Shown: in pieces, positions 32,663 through 40,941 of the stretch
How positions within the stretch are numbered: position 1 is the stretch's first letter
Layout: each line of letters begins with the position of its first letter
Source of the DNA: Chloroflexota bacterium
GTDB lineage: Bacteria; Chloroflexota; UBA6077; FW602-bin22; JACPRP01
Direction of reading: 5' to 3'
Assembly (NCBI GenBank): GCA_016189905.1
Contig: JACPRP010000050.1
Location: 1 to 42,391 of the forward strand
Length of the DNA: 42,391 nucleotides
Notes under the pieces: generated by a model
The model's database searches: none
The model's input: only the letters and a program-made list of their open reading frames with translations
Told to the model about the DNA's origin: nothing
Made by a program: the position numbers and the translations under genes

Positions 32663-32665
32663 GGC

Positions 32666-34462
32666 TTGTTACTTGAGCTAACCATCACTAACTTCGCCAT
32701 CATCGACCGCGTGACCTTGTCGCTTTCACCGGGCTTTAATGTCCTCACCGGAGAGACTGGGGCAGGCAAATCTATCCTCATCGATGCCGTCGGCGGCCTG
32801 CTGGGTGGCAAGCTGGGTGCGGAATACCTGCGCGCCGGGGCGGACCACGCGTACGTGGAAGGGCTTTTTCTGGTTGCTGAACAGGAGAACGGAAAGCGCG
32901 GACAGTTTGAGCAGGTTCAGCGCTTGCTGGACGAGAATGGCCTGGCCAATGGTGAAGATCTGCTGATTCTGCGTCGCGAAATCGGCGCCTCCGGCCGAAG
33001 CGTCGCCCGCATCAATGGCCGCGCCGTGCCCACGGCAATCTTGCAGCAAATCGGCGCATTGCTCGTCGATATCCACGGGCAAAGCGAGCATCTCTCCCTT
33101 CTTCGTGTTTCACAGCACGCCGACCTGCTCGACGAGTATGCGGGACTCGTCGGCCTACGCTCTAAGGCCGGCGCTCTGGTCGGCCAGTTGCGGCAGGTCA
33201 GGCGCGATTTGCGCAGCTTGCTCCAGGACGAGAGGGAACTGGCGCGGCGCACGGACCTGCTGCGCTTCCAGGTCGAGGAGATAGGCTCGGCGGCGCTGAT
33301 GCCGGGGGAGGAAGTGACCCTGGCGGCGGAGGCGCGTGTCCTGAGTAATGCCGAGGCGCTTGCCGCCTCAGCGGATCACATATACAAGCTTGTATACGAG
33401 GGCCTCGACGATCAGCGCTCGGTATCTGATCTGCTGGGCGACGTCAGCCTGAAGCTCGGCGAAATGGCGCGTCTCGATGCCAGCCTGCAGGCCGAGGCGA
33501 CGAGCGCGGAAGGCGTCCTGATTCAGATCGAGGACCTTGCCCGCGCCTTGCGCGCCTACCGCGACAGGATCGAGTTCGATCCGGCCAGACTTGAGGCCAC
33601 CGAGGAACGTCTCGACCTTATTCGTCGCTTGAAGCGCAAATACGGTAATTCCATCGAGGATATTCTCCGGTTCTGCGCGGAGGCCGCGGCTGAGTTGGAA
33701 TCCCTGAGCCACAGCGAGGAGCGAATCGGCGACCTCCAGAGTCAGGAATCGGCGTTGCTGAACGAGATTGCCGCGTTGGCCGAAGAATTGACTGCTGCCC
33801 GTGCAAGCGCTGCCGCGGAGCTGGCGAAGGCGATGGAGTTCGAGCTGGCGGACCTCAACATGGCCAAGGCACGCTTCGCCGTGTCGCTGGAACAGACCGA
33901 GGCGGCGGATGGGGTGGTGTTGTCTGACGGAAAACGCTACGGGTTCGGTCCAACGGGGGTGGACAGGGTGGAGTTTACCGTTTCCCCGAATCCCGGCGAG
34001 CCTCTCAAGCCTCTCGCCCGAATCGCCTCGGGTGGTGAGACGGCCAGGTTGATGCTTGCCTTGAAAAGCGTTCTCGCCGCCATCGATCCTGTTCATGCCC
34101 TGATATTCGACGAGATAGACCAGGGGATCGGCGGCAGAAGCGGCCATGTGGTCGGGAAGAAGCTATGGGACCTCGCGCGCACCCACCAGGTGATTTGCGT
34201 CACCCATCTGCCGCAGATCGCCTGCTTCGCCGATGCTCATTTCAGCGTTGCGAAGGAGGTTGTCGGGGATAGAACGATGACTTCTGTCAAAGCGCTGCGC
34301 GATGACCAACGAGTGGATGAGATTGCCGCGATGCTCGGTGGCGTCGTCGGCAGTGAGGTGGCACGGCGCAACGCCGATGAGATGCTTGCCGAAGCCAGTT
34401 CCCGGAAGGAGCGGGTATCGCCCGCCTCCGACGTAAGACTAAATGCTTTTGATAAACCCTAA
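32666..34462 (+). CDS. recN: DNA repair ATPase RecN
   Basis: RecN is an SMC-like ATPase recruited to double-strand breaks. N-terminal head: LLELTITNFAIIDRVTLS, and Walker A GETGAGKS (residues 29-36). IHGQSEHLSLL is a family mark. Coiled-coil arms span about 155-350, with the short globular tip typical of RecN. The C-terminal head has signature ARIASGGETARLMLALK, Walker B ALIFDEIDQGIGG and the H-loop VTHLPQIA. It has the usual length (598 residues). A TTG start lies only three bases after the nadK stop. A GGGCGA/TCGCCC hairpin 25 bases downstream (34488-34506) may end the transcript. Confidence 0.96.
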   Translation: MLLELTITNFAIIDRVTLSLSPGFNVLTGETGAGKSILIDAVGGLLGGKLGAEYLRAGADHAYVEGLFLVAEQENGKRGQFEQVQRLLDENGLANGEDLLILRREIGASGRSVARINGRAVPTAILQQIGALLVDIHGQSEHLSLLRVSQHADLLDEYAGLVGLRSKAGALVGQLRQVRRDLRSLLQDERELARRTDLLRFQVEEIGSAALMPGEEVTLAAEARVLSNAEALAASADHIYKLVYEGLDDQRSVSDLLGDVSLKLGEMARLDASLQAEATSAEGVLIQIEDLARALRAYRDRIEFDPARLEATEERLDLIRRLKRKYGNSIEDILRFCAEAAAELESLSHSEERIGDLQSQESALLNEIAALAEELTAARASAAAELAKAMEFELADLNMAKARFAVSLEQTEAADGVVLSDGKRYGFGPTGVDRVEFTVSPNPGEPLKPLARIASGGETARLMLALKSVLAAIDPVHALIFDEIDQGIGGRSGHVVGKKLWDLARTHQVICVTHLPQIACFADAHFSVAKEVVGDRTMTSVKALRDDQRVDEIAAMLGGVVGSEVARRNADEMLAEASSRKERVSPASDVRLNAFDKP

Positions 34463-34487
34463 GTTCGGCGAGCCAGAGTCTTTGCAG

Positions 34488-34506
34488 GGGCGACCGGCGA
34501 TCGCCC
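34488..34506. terminator. Hairpin downstream of recN, GGGGCGACC repeat family
   Basis: GGGCGA / CCGGCGA / TCGCCC. This is a shortened relative of the palindrome at 28793-28830, in the gap between recN and the peptidase gene. Confidence 0.45.
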
Positions 34507-34564
34507 AAATATAGGACTCGATCCAGCATATTTGGTGTAAAATGCCATAGTGCAAAGGAGTCTG

Positions 34565-35647
34565 ATGATGCTGATTGACCGAGCGCGGCTGTTGGCCACC
34601 CTCCGCAAGCTACTGGAGATCGAGAGCCCCTCGGGGAAAGAGGCCGATGTGGCTCGCTATGTCGTCGCCGAGTTGACGGCAATGGGGGGCAAGGTGGTCG
34701 TCGACGCGACGGGGAACGTCATCGCCCGCTTCGCCGGTGAAGGCGAGCCTGTTTTGCTCAGCGCGCATCTGGATACCGTTCTACCGACGACGGGACTCAG
34801 AATAGTGGAGAGCGACGGCAAGTGGCGCAGCGATGGAACGACTATTCTCGGCGCCGACGACAAGACCGGCGTCGCCGCGATCTTAGAGGCTATTCGAAGC
34901 CTGCGAGAGAAGCAAGTACGTCACTCGCCGGTCGAGGTGGTCTTCACGCTCAGCGAGGAAATCGGCCTGATCGGCGCAAAGGCCCTTGATTGCAGCCAGA
35001 TCACGGCCCGGAGAGGCATTTGCCTGGATAGCTCCGGCCCGGTGGGCACTGTGATCGTTTCGGGGCCGTCGCAGATATCGCTCGACATTACAGTGACCGG
35101 CAAGGCAGCGCACGCGGGCATGGCGCCCGAACGGGGCATCAACGCCATAGCCGCCGCCGCGGAGGCGATTGCCGGGATGCATCTCGGCCGGATCGACGAG
35201 CAAACCACGGCAAACGTCGGCGTCATTCACGGCGGCACGGCCAGGAACATCGTTCCCGAAAAGGCGACGGTCCTGGCCGAGGCACGGAGTCGGGATGAGA
35301 ACAGGCTCAGAGCCCAGGTCGATCTGATGACAAGGGCCTTCAAAGAGGCTGCCGCTCGCCATGGCGCAGTCGCGGATGTAAGCACCGAATACGCTTACCG
35401 GTCCTTCAACCTGAGCCAGAACGATGAGGTGGTGCACATGGTCGCTGTGGCTTCAAAGAAACTGGGGATCGACGTCCATCTGGGAGCGGGCGGAGGCGGC
35501 AGCGATGCCAACGTGTTCAATGAGCGGGGTATCAAGACGGTCAACCTCGGCATCGGATATGAAGATCCACACTCGCCGAGCGAATATGTCGTCATCGCCG
35601 ATCTCGTTCGATCGGCGGAGTTATTGTGCGCTGCTCTCAGTCTGTGA
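34565..35647 (+). CDS. M20-family metallopeptidase (PepT-like)
   Basis: Zinc-dependent exopeptidase or amidohydrolase of clan MH. Residues: LLEIESPSGKEADV at the start, SAHLDTVLP with the first zinc His and catalytic Asp, GADDKTGVAAILEA with the bridging Asp, LSEEIGLIGAKAL with the general-base Glu pair, the dimerisation domain (GKAAHAGMAPERGINAIAAA), and HLGAGGGGSDANVFNERGI near the end with the last ligand region. The pattern fits tripeptidase-T-like and related M20 enzymes more than carboxypeptidase G2. AAAGGAG is followed by two consecutive ATGs (34565 and 34568); either may be used. The next gene begins within about 20 bases. Confidence 0.9.
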   Translation: MMLIDRARLLATLRKLLEIESPSGKEADVARYVVAELTAMGGKVVVDATGNVIARFAGEGEPVLLSAHLDTVLPTTGLRIVESDGKWRSDGTTILGADDKTGVAAILEAIRSLREKQVRHSPVEVVFTLSEEIGLIGAKALDCSQITARRGICLDSSGPVGTVIVSGPSQISLDITVTGKAAHAGMAPERGINAIAAAAEAIAGMHLGRIDEQTTANVGVIHGGTARNIVPEKATVLAEARSRDENRLRAQVDLMTRAFKEAAARHGAVADVSTEYAYRSFNLSQNDEVVHMVAVASKKLGIDVHLGAGGGGSDANVFNERGIKTVNLGIGYEDPHSPSEYVVIADLVRSAELLCAALSL

Positions 35648-35668
35648 ATGGCCAGGGGGGACCAAGAA

Positions 35669-36202
35669 TTGAGCACCGAAGTCACGATATCGACCGAGCA
35701 TATCTACGAAGGCCGTGTCATAAAAGTCCGCGTAGACACCGTGCGCCTCGGTAATGGCAAAGTATCCAAGCGGGAGATCGTGGATCACCGAGGCGCGGTG
35801 GCCCTCGTGGCCATCGACGAGAACGATCGGGTTCTCCTGGTCAGGCAATATCGCAAAGCTGCCGACAAGGAGTTGCTGGAGATTCCGGCAGGTACGCTGG
35901 AGGCCGGTGAGGACCCTCTCGCCTGCGCCCATCGTGAGCTTGCGGAGGAGACGGGTTTTAGCGCCAGCAGGATCGAGCGACTCACCGGCTTTTTTCCGGT
36001 TCCAGGCTACAGCACCGAGTTCCTGCACGTCTACGCGGCCACCGGCCTTCAGCCGGCCGCCGGCAGTGCCGACGAAGATGAAGATATCGAGGTGGTGCCG
36101 ACGCCGCTCGCGCGTGCCCTGGACATGGTCGTGTCTGGCGAGATCTGCGATGGCAAGAGCATCGTGGGACTCCTGCTCTATGCCAGGCTCAAGGGAGATT
36201 GA
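35669..36202 (+). CDS. Nudix hydrolase, ADP-ribose pyrophosphatase-like
   Basis: Cleaves ADP-ribose and related nucleoside diphosphate sugars to AMP and sugar phosphate. The N-terminal strand ISTEHIYEGRVIKVRVDTVR and VLLVRQYRKAADKELLEIPA are the signature of the NudF/ADPRase group. The Nudix box GTLEAGEDPLACAHRELAEE-TG is complete with all catalytic Glu. The C-terminal dimer part follows (DEDIEVVPTPLARALDMV). TTG at 35669 is preferred because AGGGGGG lies eight bases upstream and family proteins begin about there. ATG at 35648 is in frame and directly follows the peptidase stop, but has no Shine-Dalgarno site. It probably lies in an operon with the peptidase and ald. Confidence 0.88.
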   Translation: MSTEVTISTEHIYEGRVIKVRVDTVRLGNGKVSKREIVDHRGAVALVAIDENDRVLLVRQYRKAADKELLEIPAGTLEAGEDPLACAHRELAEETGFSASRIERLTGFFPVPGYSTEFLHVYAATGLQPAAGSADEDEDIEVVPTPLARALDMVVSGEICDGKSIVGLLLYARLKGD

Positions 36203-36204
36203 CT

Positions 36205-37329
36205 ATGATCGTGGGCGTTCCCAGGGAGATCAAAGATAACGAATATCGCGTGTCGATCACGCCAGGAGGCGCCGAGGCCCTCGTCCTGGCGGGTCACACG
36301 GTCATCGTCGAGAAAGGCGCCGGCGACGGAAGTGGCTTCGGCGACGAGGAGTACGCCAGAGTCGGGGCCCAGATCGTTGCGACGCACGCCGACCCTTTCC
36401 AACGTGTGGACATGATGGTCAAGGTCAAGGAGCCGTTGCCAGAAGAGTACGATCTGCTGCGCGAGGGGCTTATCCTGGTCACATTCTTGCACCTCGCGGC
36501 CTCGGAGCCGTTGACCCGCGCGTTGCTTGACCGGAAGGTAACGGCTGTGGCCTATGAAACGGTCGAGCTGCCAGGCGGTGCTCTTCCCCTGCTGACGCCG
36601 ATGAGCGAGATTGCCGGTCGGATGTCGGTGCAGGTGGCGGCGCACTATTTGGAAAAGAAAAACGGAGGACGAGGCAAGCTGTTGGGAGGCGTGCCCGGGG
36701 TCGCGCCGGCGAACGTTGTGGTGCTCGGCGCTGGTGTTGTTGGCAGCAACGCCGCGAAGATCGCGCTGGGCATGGGGGCGCGGGTGATTCTCATCGATCG
36801 CGGCGTAGATCGCCTGCGCTATCTCAGCGAAGTGCTGCACGGTGACCTGACGACCCTGGCGTCGACGCATTACAACATCGCGCAGGTGCTGATGGGCGCA
36901 GACGTGCTGATCGGCGCGGTGCTCGTAACCGGCGCCAAGGCGCCGACGCTAGTCACGAGAGAAATGGTGCGAAGTATGGACCCGGGGGCCGTGGTAATCG
37001 ACGTCGCGGTCGACCAGAGCGGCTGCGTCGAGACCACGCGTCCGACGACGCATAGCGAGCCAACTTTTCTTATAGATGGCGTCGTTCATTATGGGGTAAC
37101 GAATATGCCGGGCGCAGTGCCGGAGACATCCACGGCGGCGCTGTCCAACGTGACCCTGCCCTACGTGTTGCGACTTGCCAACCTGGGTTTCGTTAAGGCT
37201 GTTTCCGAGGACGCGGCTCTCGCCAGAGGGGTCAATACCTTCGCGGGCAACGTCACCCATCAAGCCGTGGCCGATGCGTTCGGCTTACCATATAAACCGC
37301 TGCACGAGCTTTTGCCTGCGGCGCACTGA
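36205..37329 (+). CDS. ald: Alanine dehydrogenase
   Basis: NAD-dependent interconversion of L-alanine with pyruvate and ammonia. The start MIVGVPREIKDNEYRVSITP contains the conserved pyruvate-binding Arg. The catalytic Lys region is DMMVKVKEPLPEEY, the catalytic His is in VTFLHLAA, and the NAD motif is VVVLGAGVVGSNAAKIALGM, followed by the hexamer-specific region TEPTFLIDGVVHYGVTNMPG. 374 residues is normal. ATG at 36205 follows GGGAG seven bases upstream and two bases after the Nudix stop; an in-frame TTG at 36199 is less likely. Length and motifs exclude saccharopine dehydrogenase and transhydrogenase alpha. Confidence 0.95.
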   Translation: MIVGVPREIKDNEYRVSITPGGAEALVLAGHTVIVEKGAGDGSGFGDEEYARVGAQIVATHADPFQRVDMMVKVKEPLPEEYDLLREGLILVTFLHLAASEPLTRALLDRKVTAVAYETVELPGGALPLLTPMSEIAGRMSVQVAAHYLEKKNGGRGKLLGGVPGVAPANVVVLGAGVVGSNAAKIALGMGARVILIDRGVDRLRYLSEVLHGDLTTLASTHYNIAQVLMGADVLIGAVLVTGAKAPTLVTREMVRSMDPGAVVIDVAVDQSGCVETTRPTTHSEPTFLIDGVVHYGVTNMPGAVPETSTAALSNVTLPYVLRLANLGFVKAVSEDAALARGVNTFAGNVTHQAVADAFGLPYKPLHELLPAAH

Positions 37330-37374
37330 CCACGGCGGTTTGCGATAACATCTAGCGACCTGACCCTATCGTAG

Positions 37375-37400
37375 GGGCGTCCTTCAGCGGAAGGACGCCC
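37375..37400. terminator. 11-bp-stem hairpin after ald, hybrid repeat
   Basis: GGGCGTCCTTC / AGCG / GAAGGACGCCC. It joins the start of the GTAGGGGCG family (37371-37378) to the GTCCTTC/GAAGGAC core. Outer short inverted repeats, GGCGGTTT (about 37334) and AAACCGCC (about 37433), flank it, so the whole 37334-37440 gap may be a small transposed element. Confidence 0.6.
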
Positions 37401-37480
37401 TCCCCGGGGGGCCGACCAAAAAACGCTAACAAAAACCGCCATAAACCCAACATCGCGCCATAGAAGTGAGGAGCACACAA

Positions 37481-38158
37481 GTGAATTGCAAACAACTTGC
37501 CAGGACAATCGACCATTCGTTGCTAACGGCCTTCGCCAACGACGACGACTTGCGGAATGCCTGTGAAATCGCCCGGAGATTCTCTGTTGCCTGCCTGATA
37601 GTTAAGCCCTATCATGTTGCTCAGGCCGTCGAGGCCTTGCGGGGTTCAGGCATTCCGGTTGGAACGACCGTCGGTTTTCCCCACGGCGGTCATTCGCCGA
37701 AGGCCAAGATGTGCGAGGCCGAGATCGCTCTCGACGACGGGGCCGAGGAGCTTGATATGGTGGCCAACATCGGCGTGGTGAAGTCTGCCGACTGGCAACT
37801 CGTCGAGCGGGACATCGCCGGTGTTGCGATGGTGGCACGGGATCGAAAGGCCATACTGAAGGTCATCATCGAGGCCTGCTATCTCACCCATGAAGAGAAG
37901 CTCAGAATCTGCGAGGTGGTTCAGTCGGCAGGGGCTCAGTTCGTCAAGAGCACGACGGGTTATGGACCTTCTGGGGCGATGGTCGAAGACATTCGCCTGA
38001 TGCGCAACGTCGTCGGCCCAGACTACGGCGTCAAAGCATCGGGGGGCATCCGCACCCTCGATGCCGCGCTTGAGCTACTCGACGCCGGCGCCGACCGCCT
38101 CGGAACCTCCGCCACCCTCGCCATCCTGGAGGAGTGCGCCCAGCGTTTCGGCGAATAG
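37481..38158 (+). CDS. deoC: Deoxyribose-phosphate aldolase
   Basis: Class I aldolase that splits 2-deoxyribose-5-phosphate into acetaldehyde and glyceraldehyde-3-phosphate in deoxynucleoside breakdown. A TIM barrel of 226 residues: TIDHSLLTAF at strand 1, ACLIVKPYHV, VGTTVGFPHGGHSPKAK, the proton-relay Asp92 in ELDMVANIG, Schiff-base Lys156 in VKSTTGYG, and Lys185 in YGVKASGGIR. All catalytic residues are present. GTG at 37481 has GAGGAG seven bases upstream and is preferred to the GTG at 37466 inside that region. The hairpin at 37375-37400 separates it from ald. Confidence 0.95.
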   Translation: MNCKQLARTIDHSLLTAFANDDDLRNACEIARRFSVACLIVKPYHVAQAVEALRGSGIPVGTTVGFPHGGHSPKAKMCEAEIALDDGAEELDMVANIGVVKSADWQLVERDIAGVAMVARDRKAILKVIIEACYLTHEEKLRICEVVQSAGAQFVKSTTGYGPSGAMVEDIRLMRNVVGPDYGVKASGGIRTLDAALELLDAGADRLGTSATLAILEECAQRFGE

Positions 38159-38176
38159 TCTATAATGGGGTGATAT

Positions 38177-38872
38177 TTGTACGTTAACGGCGATATTTTG
38201 CGGGTAGTGGAGGCCAGGTTCGGTATCCCACAGGAAATGAACATGCAATACGAGATCGACGCGATCGAGCTCGCGACCGTGCGTGGCAGTATGAAGAACG
38301 GCCGGGCTCACGACGTCACGATGTTCATCTTCGACAGGTTCACGCCCGGCTCAGACATCTGGGACACGCCACTGGCCGCTATCAGAAAGCCGGGATTCCC
38401 GACGGGAGCATACCGGGCCCCGAGCGGTGGTGTCGAGCCGGGCGAGGCGGTCGAGGCCGCAGCCAGACGAGAGGCGTATGAGGAGACCGGGCTCGACATC
38501 GAGCTCGAGAGGTATCTTCTGCGGATTCGTGCCAGGTTCACGCACGGACCAGAAGTGGTGAACTGGGTGACGCACATCTTCAGCGCCCGAGTTGTCGGGG
38601 GAGAGCTGGAGCCGAAAGACACGGTCGAGATAGAGGACGCGGGATTCGTCACCCTGAAGGAGTTGCAGGGTCCTATTCGGGACATTCTGCTCAGCTCGGG
38701 GCGAGCGCTGTTTGCCTACCGTGTAGCCCTTACCGATGCGACGGTCGCGATACTGCGTCCTTCCACAGACACAGAAGGACTGCGTCCTTCCACAGAAGGA
38801 CTGCGTCAGCAATATAATGCGTCCTTCCACGAAGGACCGCGTCAGAATGAGGGGATGGATCATGGAAATTAG
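38177..38872 (+). CDS. Nudix hydrolase with a repeat-derived C-terminal tail
   Basis: Nudix-fold pyrophosphohydrolase of unknown substrate. The box reads GGVEPGEAVEAAARREAYEE-TG and is complete. The domain ends near FAYRVALTDATVAI, about residue 193. The remaining ~38 residues (LRPSTDTEGLRPSTEGLRQQ...) are encoded by three copies of CTGCGTCCTTCCAC..GAAGGA palindromic repeats at 38753-38845 and are unlike any domain. The stop overlaps the next gene by 11 bases. TTG at 38177 follows GGGGTG, with a TATAAT at 38161-38166 but no good -35; ATG at 38243, behind AGGA, is an alternative. The tail is probably an insertion that stayed in frame. Confidence 0.82.
   Translation: MYVNGDILRVVEARFGIPQEMNMQYEIDAIELATVRGSMKNGRAHDVTMFIFDRFTPGSDIWDTPLAAIRKPGFPTGAYRAPSGGVEPGEAVEAAARREAYEETGLDIELERYLLRIRARFTHGPEVVNWVTHIFSARVVGGELEPKDTVEIEDAGFVTLKELQGPIRDILLSSGRALFAYRVALTDATVAILRPSTDTEGLRPSTEGLRQQYNASFHEGPRQNEGMDHGN
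38753..38845. repeat. Cluster of GTCCTTC/GAAGGA repeats inside a coding 3' end
   Basis: CTGCGTCCTTCCACAG..AGAAGGA occurs at 38753-38779 (with a 6-base insertion) and 38780-38800. A third, TGCGTCCTTCCACGAAGGACCGCG, lies within 38801-38845. This is the densest cluster of the family and the only one that is translated. Confidence 0.75.
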
Positions 38873-39479
38873 GAAGCTGGTCGTTGGGCCTTATGAAGAG
38901 AACTGCTACATCCTGGTCTGTCAGGGGACGGGCGAGAGCCTCATAGTGGATCCAGGTGCGGAGGCGCAAAGCATCATCGACGCCGCGGCTGATACTCACG
39001 TGAAGCTGATAGTGATCACGCACGGCCATTCCGACCATGTCGGCGCTTTGGAGCGCGTTCGCGCGGTGGTGAACGCGCCTGTTGCCTATCACCCGTTTGA
39101 TGCTGGCGCTATTCCCTGCCAGTCCGATGTGGCCCTTGCCGAGGACGACGTCCTGAAGTTCGGCTCAGTGCAGTTGCGGGTTGTACACACGCCCGGCCAC
39201 ACGCCGGGCGGCGTTTGCTTGTATGGCGAGGGTGAGCTCATTGCCGGGGATACGATCTTCCCGGGCGGCCCTGGCCGCACGAAGTCCCCCGAAAGCTTCG
39301 CGCAGATAATCGAGGCCATTGCCACAAAGATATTCGTCCTCCCGCACGACGTCCGCGTCCATCCAGGCCACGGTACCTCGACCACCATCGGCGCCGAATG
39401 GCCGCTCTTCGACGCCTTCTTAAATCGCCCAAGGCCGCGGTCTCTGTGTGGTGATGTGCTCTGGGAGTCGGCTCTGTAG
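38862..39479 (+). CDS. Metallo-beta-lactamase-fold hydrolase (glyoxalase-II-like)
   Basis: This 205-residue hydrolase begins MEIRKLVVGPYEENCYIL, the usual opening of the small glyoxalase-II-like group. The metal motif is THGHSDHVG (His54, His56, Asp58, His59). Further ligands lie in VVHTPGHTPGG, LIAGDTIFPGGPGR and the C-terminal VHPGHGTSTTIG. Both metal sites look complete. The likely substrate is a thioester or similar small molecule. ATG at 38862 has GAGGGG seven bases upstream; longer in-frame starts run through the repeat cluster and are rejected. It overlaps the Nudix gene by 11 bases. Confidence 0.92.
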   Translation: MEIRKLVVGPYEENCYILVCQGTGESLIVDPGAEAQSIIDAAADTHVKLIVITHGHSDHVGALERVRAVVNAPVAYHPFDAGAIPCQSDVALAEDDVLKFGSVQLRVVHTPGHTPGGVCLYGEGELIAGDTIFPGGPGRTKSPESFAQIIEAIATKIFVLPHDVRVHPGHGTSTTIGAEWPLFDAFLNRPRPRSLCGDVLWESAL

Positions 39480-39518
39480 GATGGACACCAGGGCACACTA
39501 TTTGCACGAAGGCAGATA

Positions 39519-40892
39519 ATGATCGATTTGTTGACGACCCATGAGAAACTGAGGATATTGATCGGCGCGTTCGAGCGGCACGGCAAGCAGCTCTACATCG
39601 TCGGCGGGTCAGTGCGCGATGTGCTGCTCCGGCGGGAGCACATCGACATCGATCTGGCGACGGATGCGCGCCCAGAGCTGGTCAAGGCTCTCGTCGCGGA
39701 GGTCCAGCCTGAGGCGATCTACACGGTGGGCGAGCGCTTCGGGACGATAGGCGCGATCGTCGATGGCTACGTGCTGGAGATCACGACGTTTCGCTCCGAG
39801 CGCTACAAGCCATACTCGCGCAAGCCGACTGTAACCTTCGGGACCTCGCTGGAGGGGGATCTCTCCCGCCGAGATTTCACCATCAACGCCATCGCTCAGA
39901 ATCCGATTACGGGGGAGCTGTTCGACCCATTCGACGGATTGGGGGATATCACGGCCAGAGTGATTCGAGCGGTCGGGATGCCGGATGAGCGGTTTGGCGA
40001 GGACCCGCTGCGGATGCTCCGCGCGATCAGATTCGCGTCGCAGCTAGGTTTCGACATCGAGGCGGAGACTGCTAAGGCCATCGGGCGTAATCACCGCAAG
40101 CTGCGTCTGGTAAGCCAGGAGCGCATCACCGACGAGGTGAATAAGATCCTTGCTTCGCCGAGTCCCGGCCGAGGAATTCGCCTGCTCTGCGATCTCAAAT
40201 TGATGGAGTTCATCATCCCTGAGTTCCTGGAGTTGCGCGGCACACAGTCGGACGAATACCATCACAAAGATGTTTTCGAGCACACACTGATTGTGTTGGA
40301 TCGAGTGCCTGCCGACCTGCGTTTGCGCTGGGCGGCGCTGCTGCATGACATCGCCAAGCCGGCGACCAAGGTGATCGCCGATGGTGAGGTTCACTTCTAC
40401 GGACACGACGTCGTCGGGGCAGAAATGGCAAGGGTTATCCTTATGCGGATGCGGTTGCCCCGGGAGACGACGGATATCGTGCGGAAGCTGGTGTCGATGC
40501 ATCAACGGGTGAACCTGTACGAAAGCTCGTGGACGGATGGCGCGGTTCGGCGGCTGCTGCGCGATGCCGACGACGAAATTGGCTTGCTGCTATCGCTTTC
40601 GCGCGCCGACATCACGAGTAGGCGCCCTCGCAAGGTCGAGTATGCGCTCTCGCAGTTGCTGGAGCTCGAAGACCGCATCAAGAGCCTCGTAGAGCAGGAA
40701 GAGGTCAAGGCGATCAAGAGCCCTCTCGATGGCAATGACCTGATGGCCATTTTCCATCGCCCGCCCGGCCCGTGGATCAGAGATGTGAAGGACCTCTTGC
40801 TGTCGAAGGTGCTCGACGGCGAGCTCGCGCCTGATGACAAAGAAACCGCGCAGAGATTCGCCCAAGAGTTCTTAAATAGGGCTCGTCTATGA
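39519..40892 (+). CDS. cca: CCA tRNA nucleotidyltransferase / poly(A) polymerase family, with HD domain
   Basis: Adds or repairs the 3' CCA end of tRNA (class II nucleotidyltransferase). Head: IVGGSVRDVLL (residues 27-37) and the catalytic DID (Asp43, Asp45). Neck: SRRDFTINAIAQNPITGELF and DPLRMLRAIRFASQLGF, with the ERITDEVNKIL nucleotide-recognition region. An HD phosphohydrolase domain follows the body (HHKDVFEHTL, then LLHDIAKPAT at about residues 272-281, HDVVGAE), as in bifunctional CCA enzymes with 2',3'-cyclic phosphatase activity. 457 residues fits. ATG at 39519 follows AAGGCAG. In genomes with separate CC- and A-adding enzymes this family divides labour, so full CCA activity is not certain. 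Confidence 0.92.
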   Translation: MIDLLTTHEKLRILIGAFERHGKQLYIVGGSVRDVLLRREHIDIDLATDARPELVKALVAEVQPEAIYTVGERFGTIGAIVDGYVLEITTFRSERYKPYSRKPTVTFGTSLEGDLSRRDFTINAIAQNPITGELFDPFDGLGDITARVIRAVGMPDERFGEDPLRMLRAIRFASQLGFDIEAETAKAIGRNHRKLRLVSQERITDEVNKILASPSPGRGIRLLCDLKLMEFIIPEFLELRGTQSDEYHHKDVFEHTLIVLDRVPADLRLRWAALLHDIAKPATKVIADGEVHFYGHDVVGAEMARVILMRMRLPRETTDIVRKLVSMHQRVNLYESSWTDGAVRRLLRDADDEIGLLLSLSRADITSRRPRKVEYALSQLLELEDRIKSLVEQEEVKAIKSPLDGNDLMAIFHRPPGPWIRDVKDLLLSKVLDGELAPDDKETAQRFAQEFLNRARL

Positions 40893-40941
40893 CCAATCGG
40901 TATTGCAACGTAGAAACTTAACATAATAATTGGGGGATGCT

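Noticed and set aside
38753..38845. CRISPR-like array
   Set aside because: There are only three units, they are nearly adjacent without uniform spacers, and they are palindromic repeat-family members lying in a coding region.
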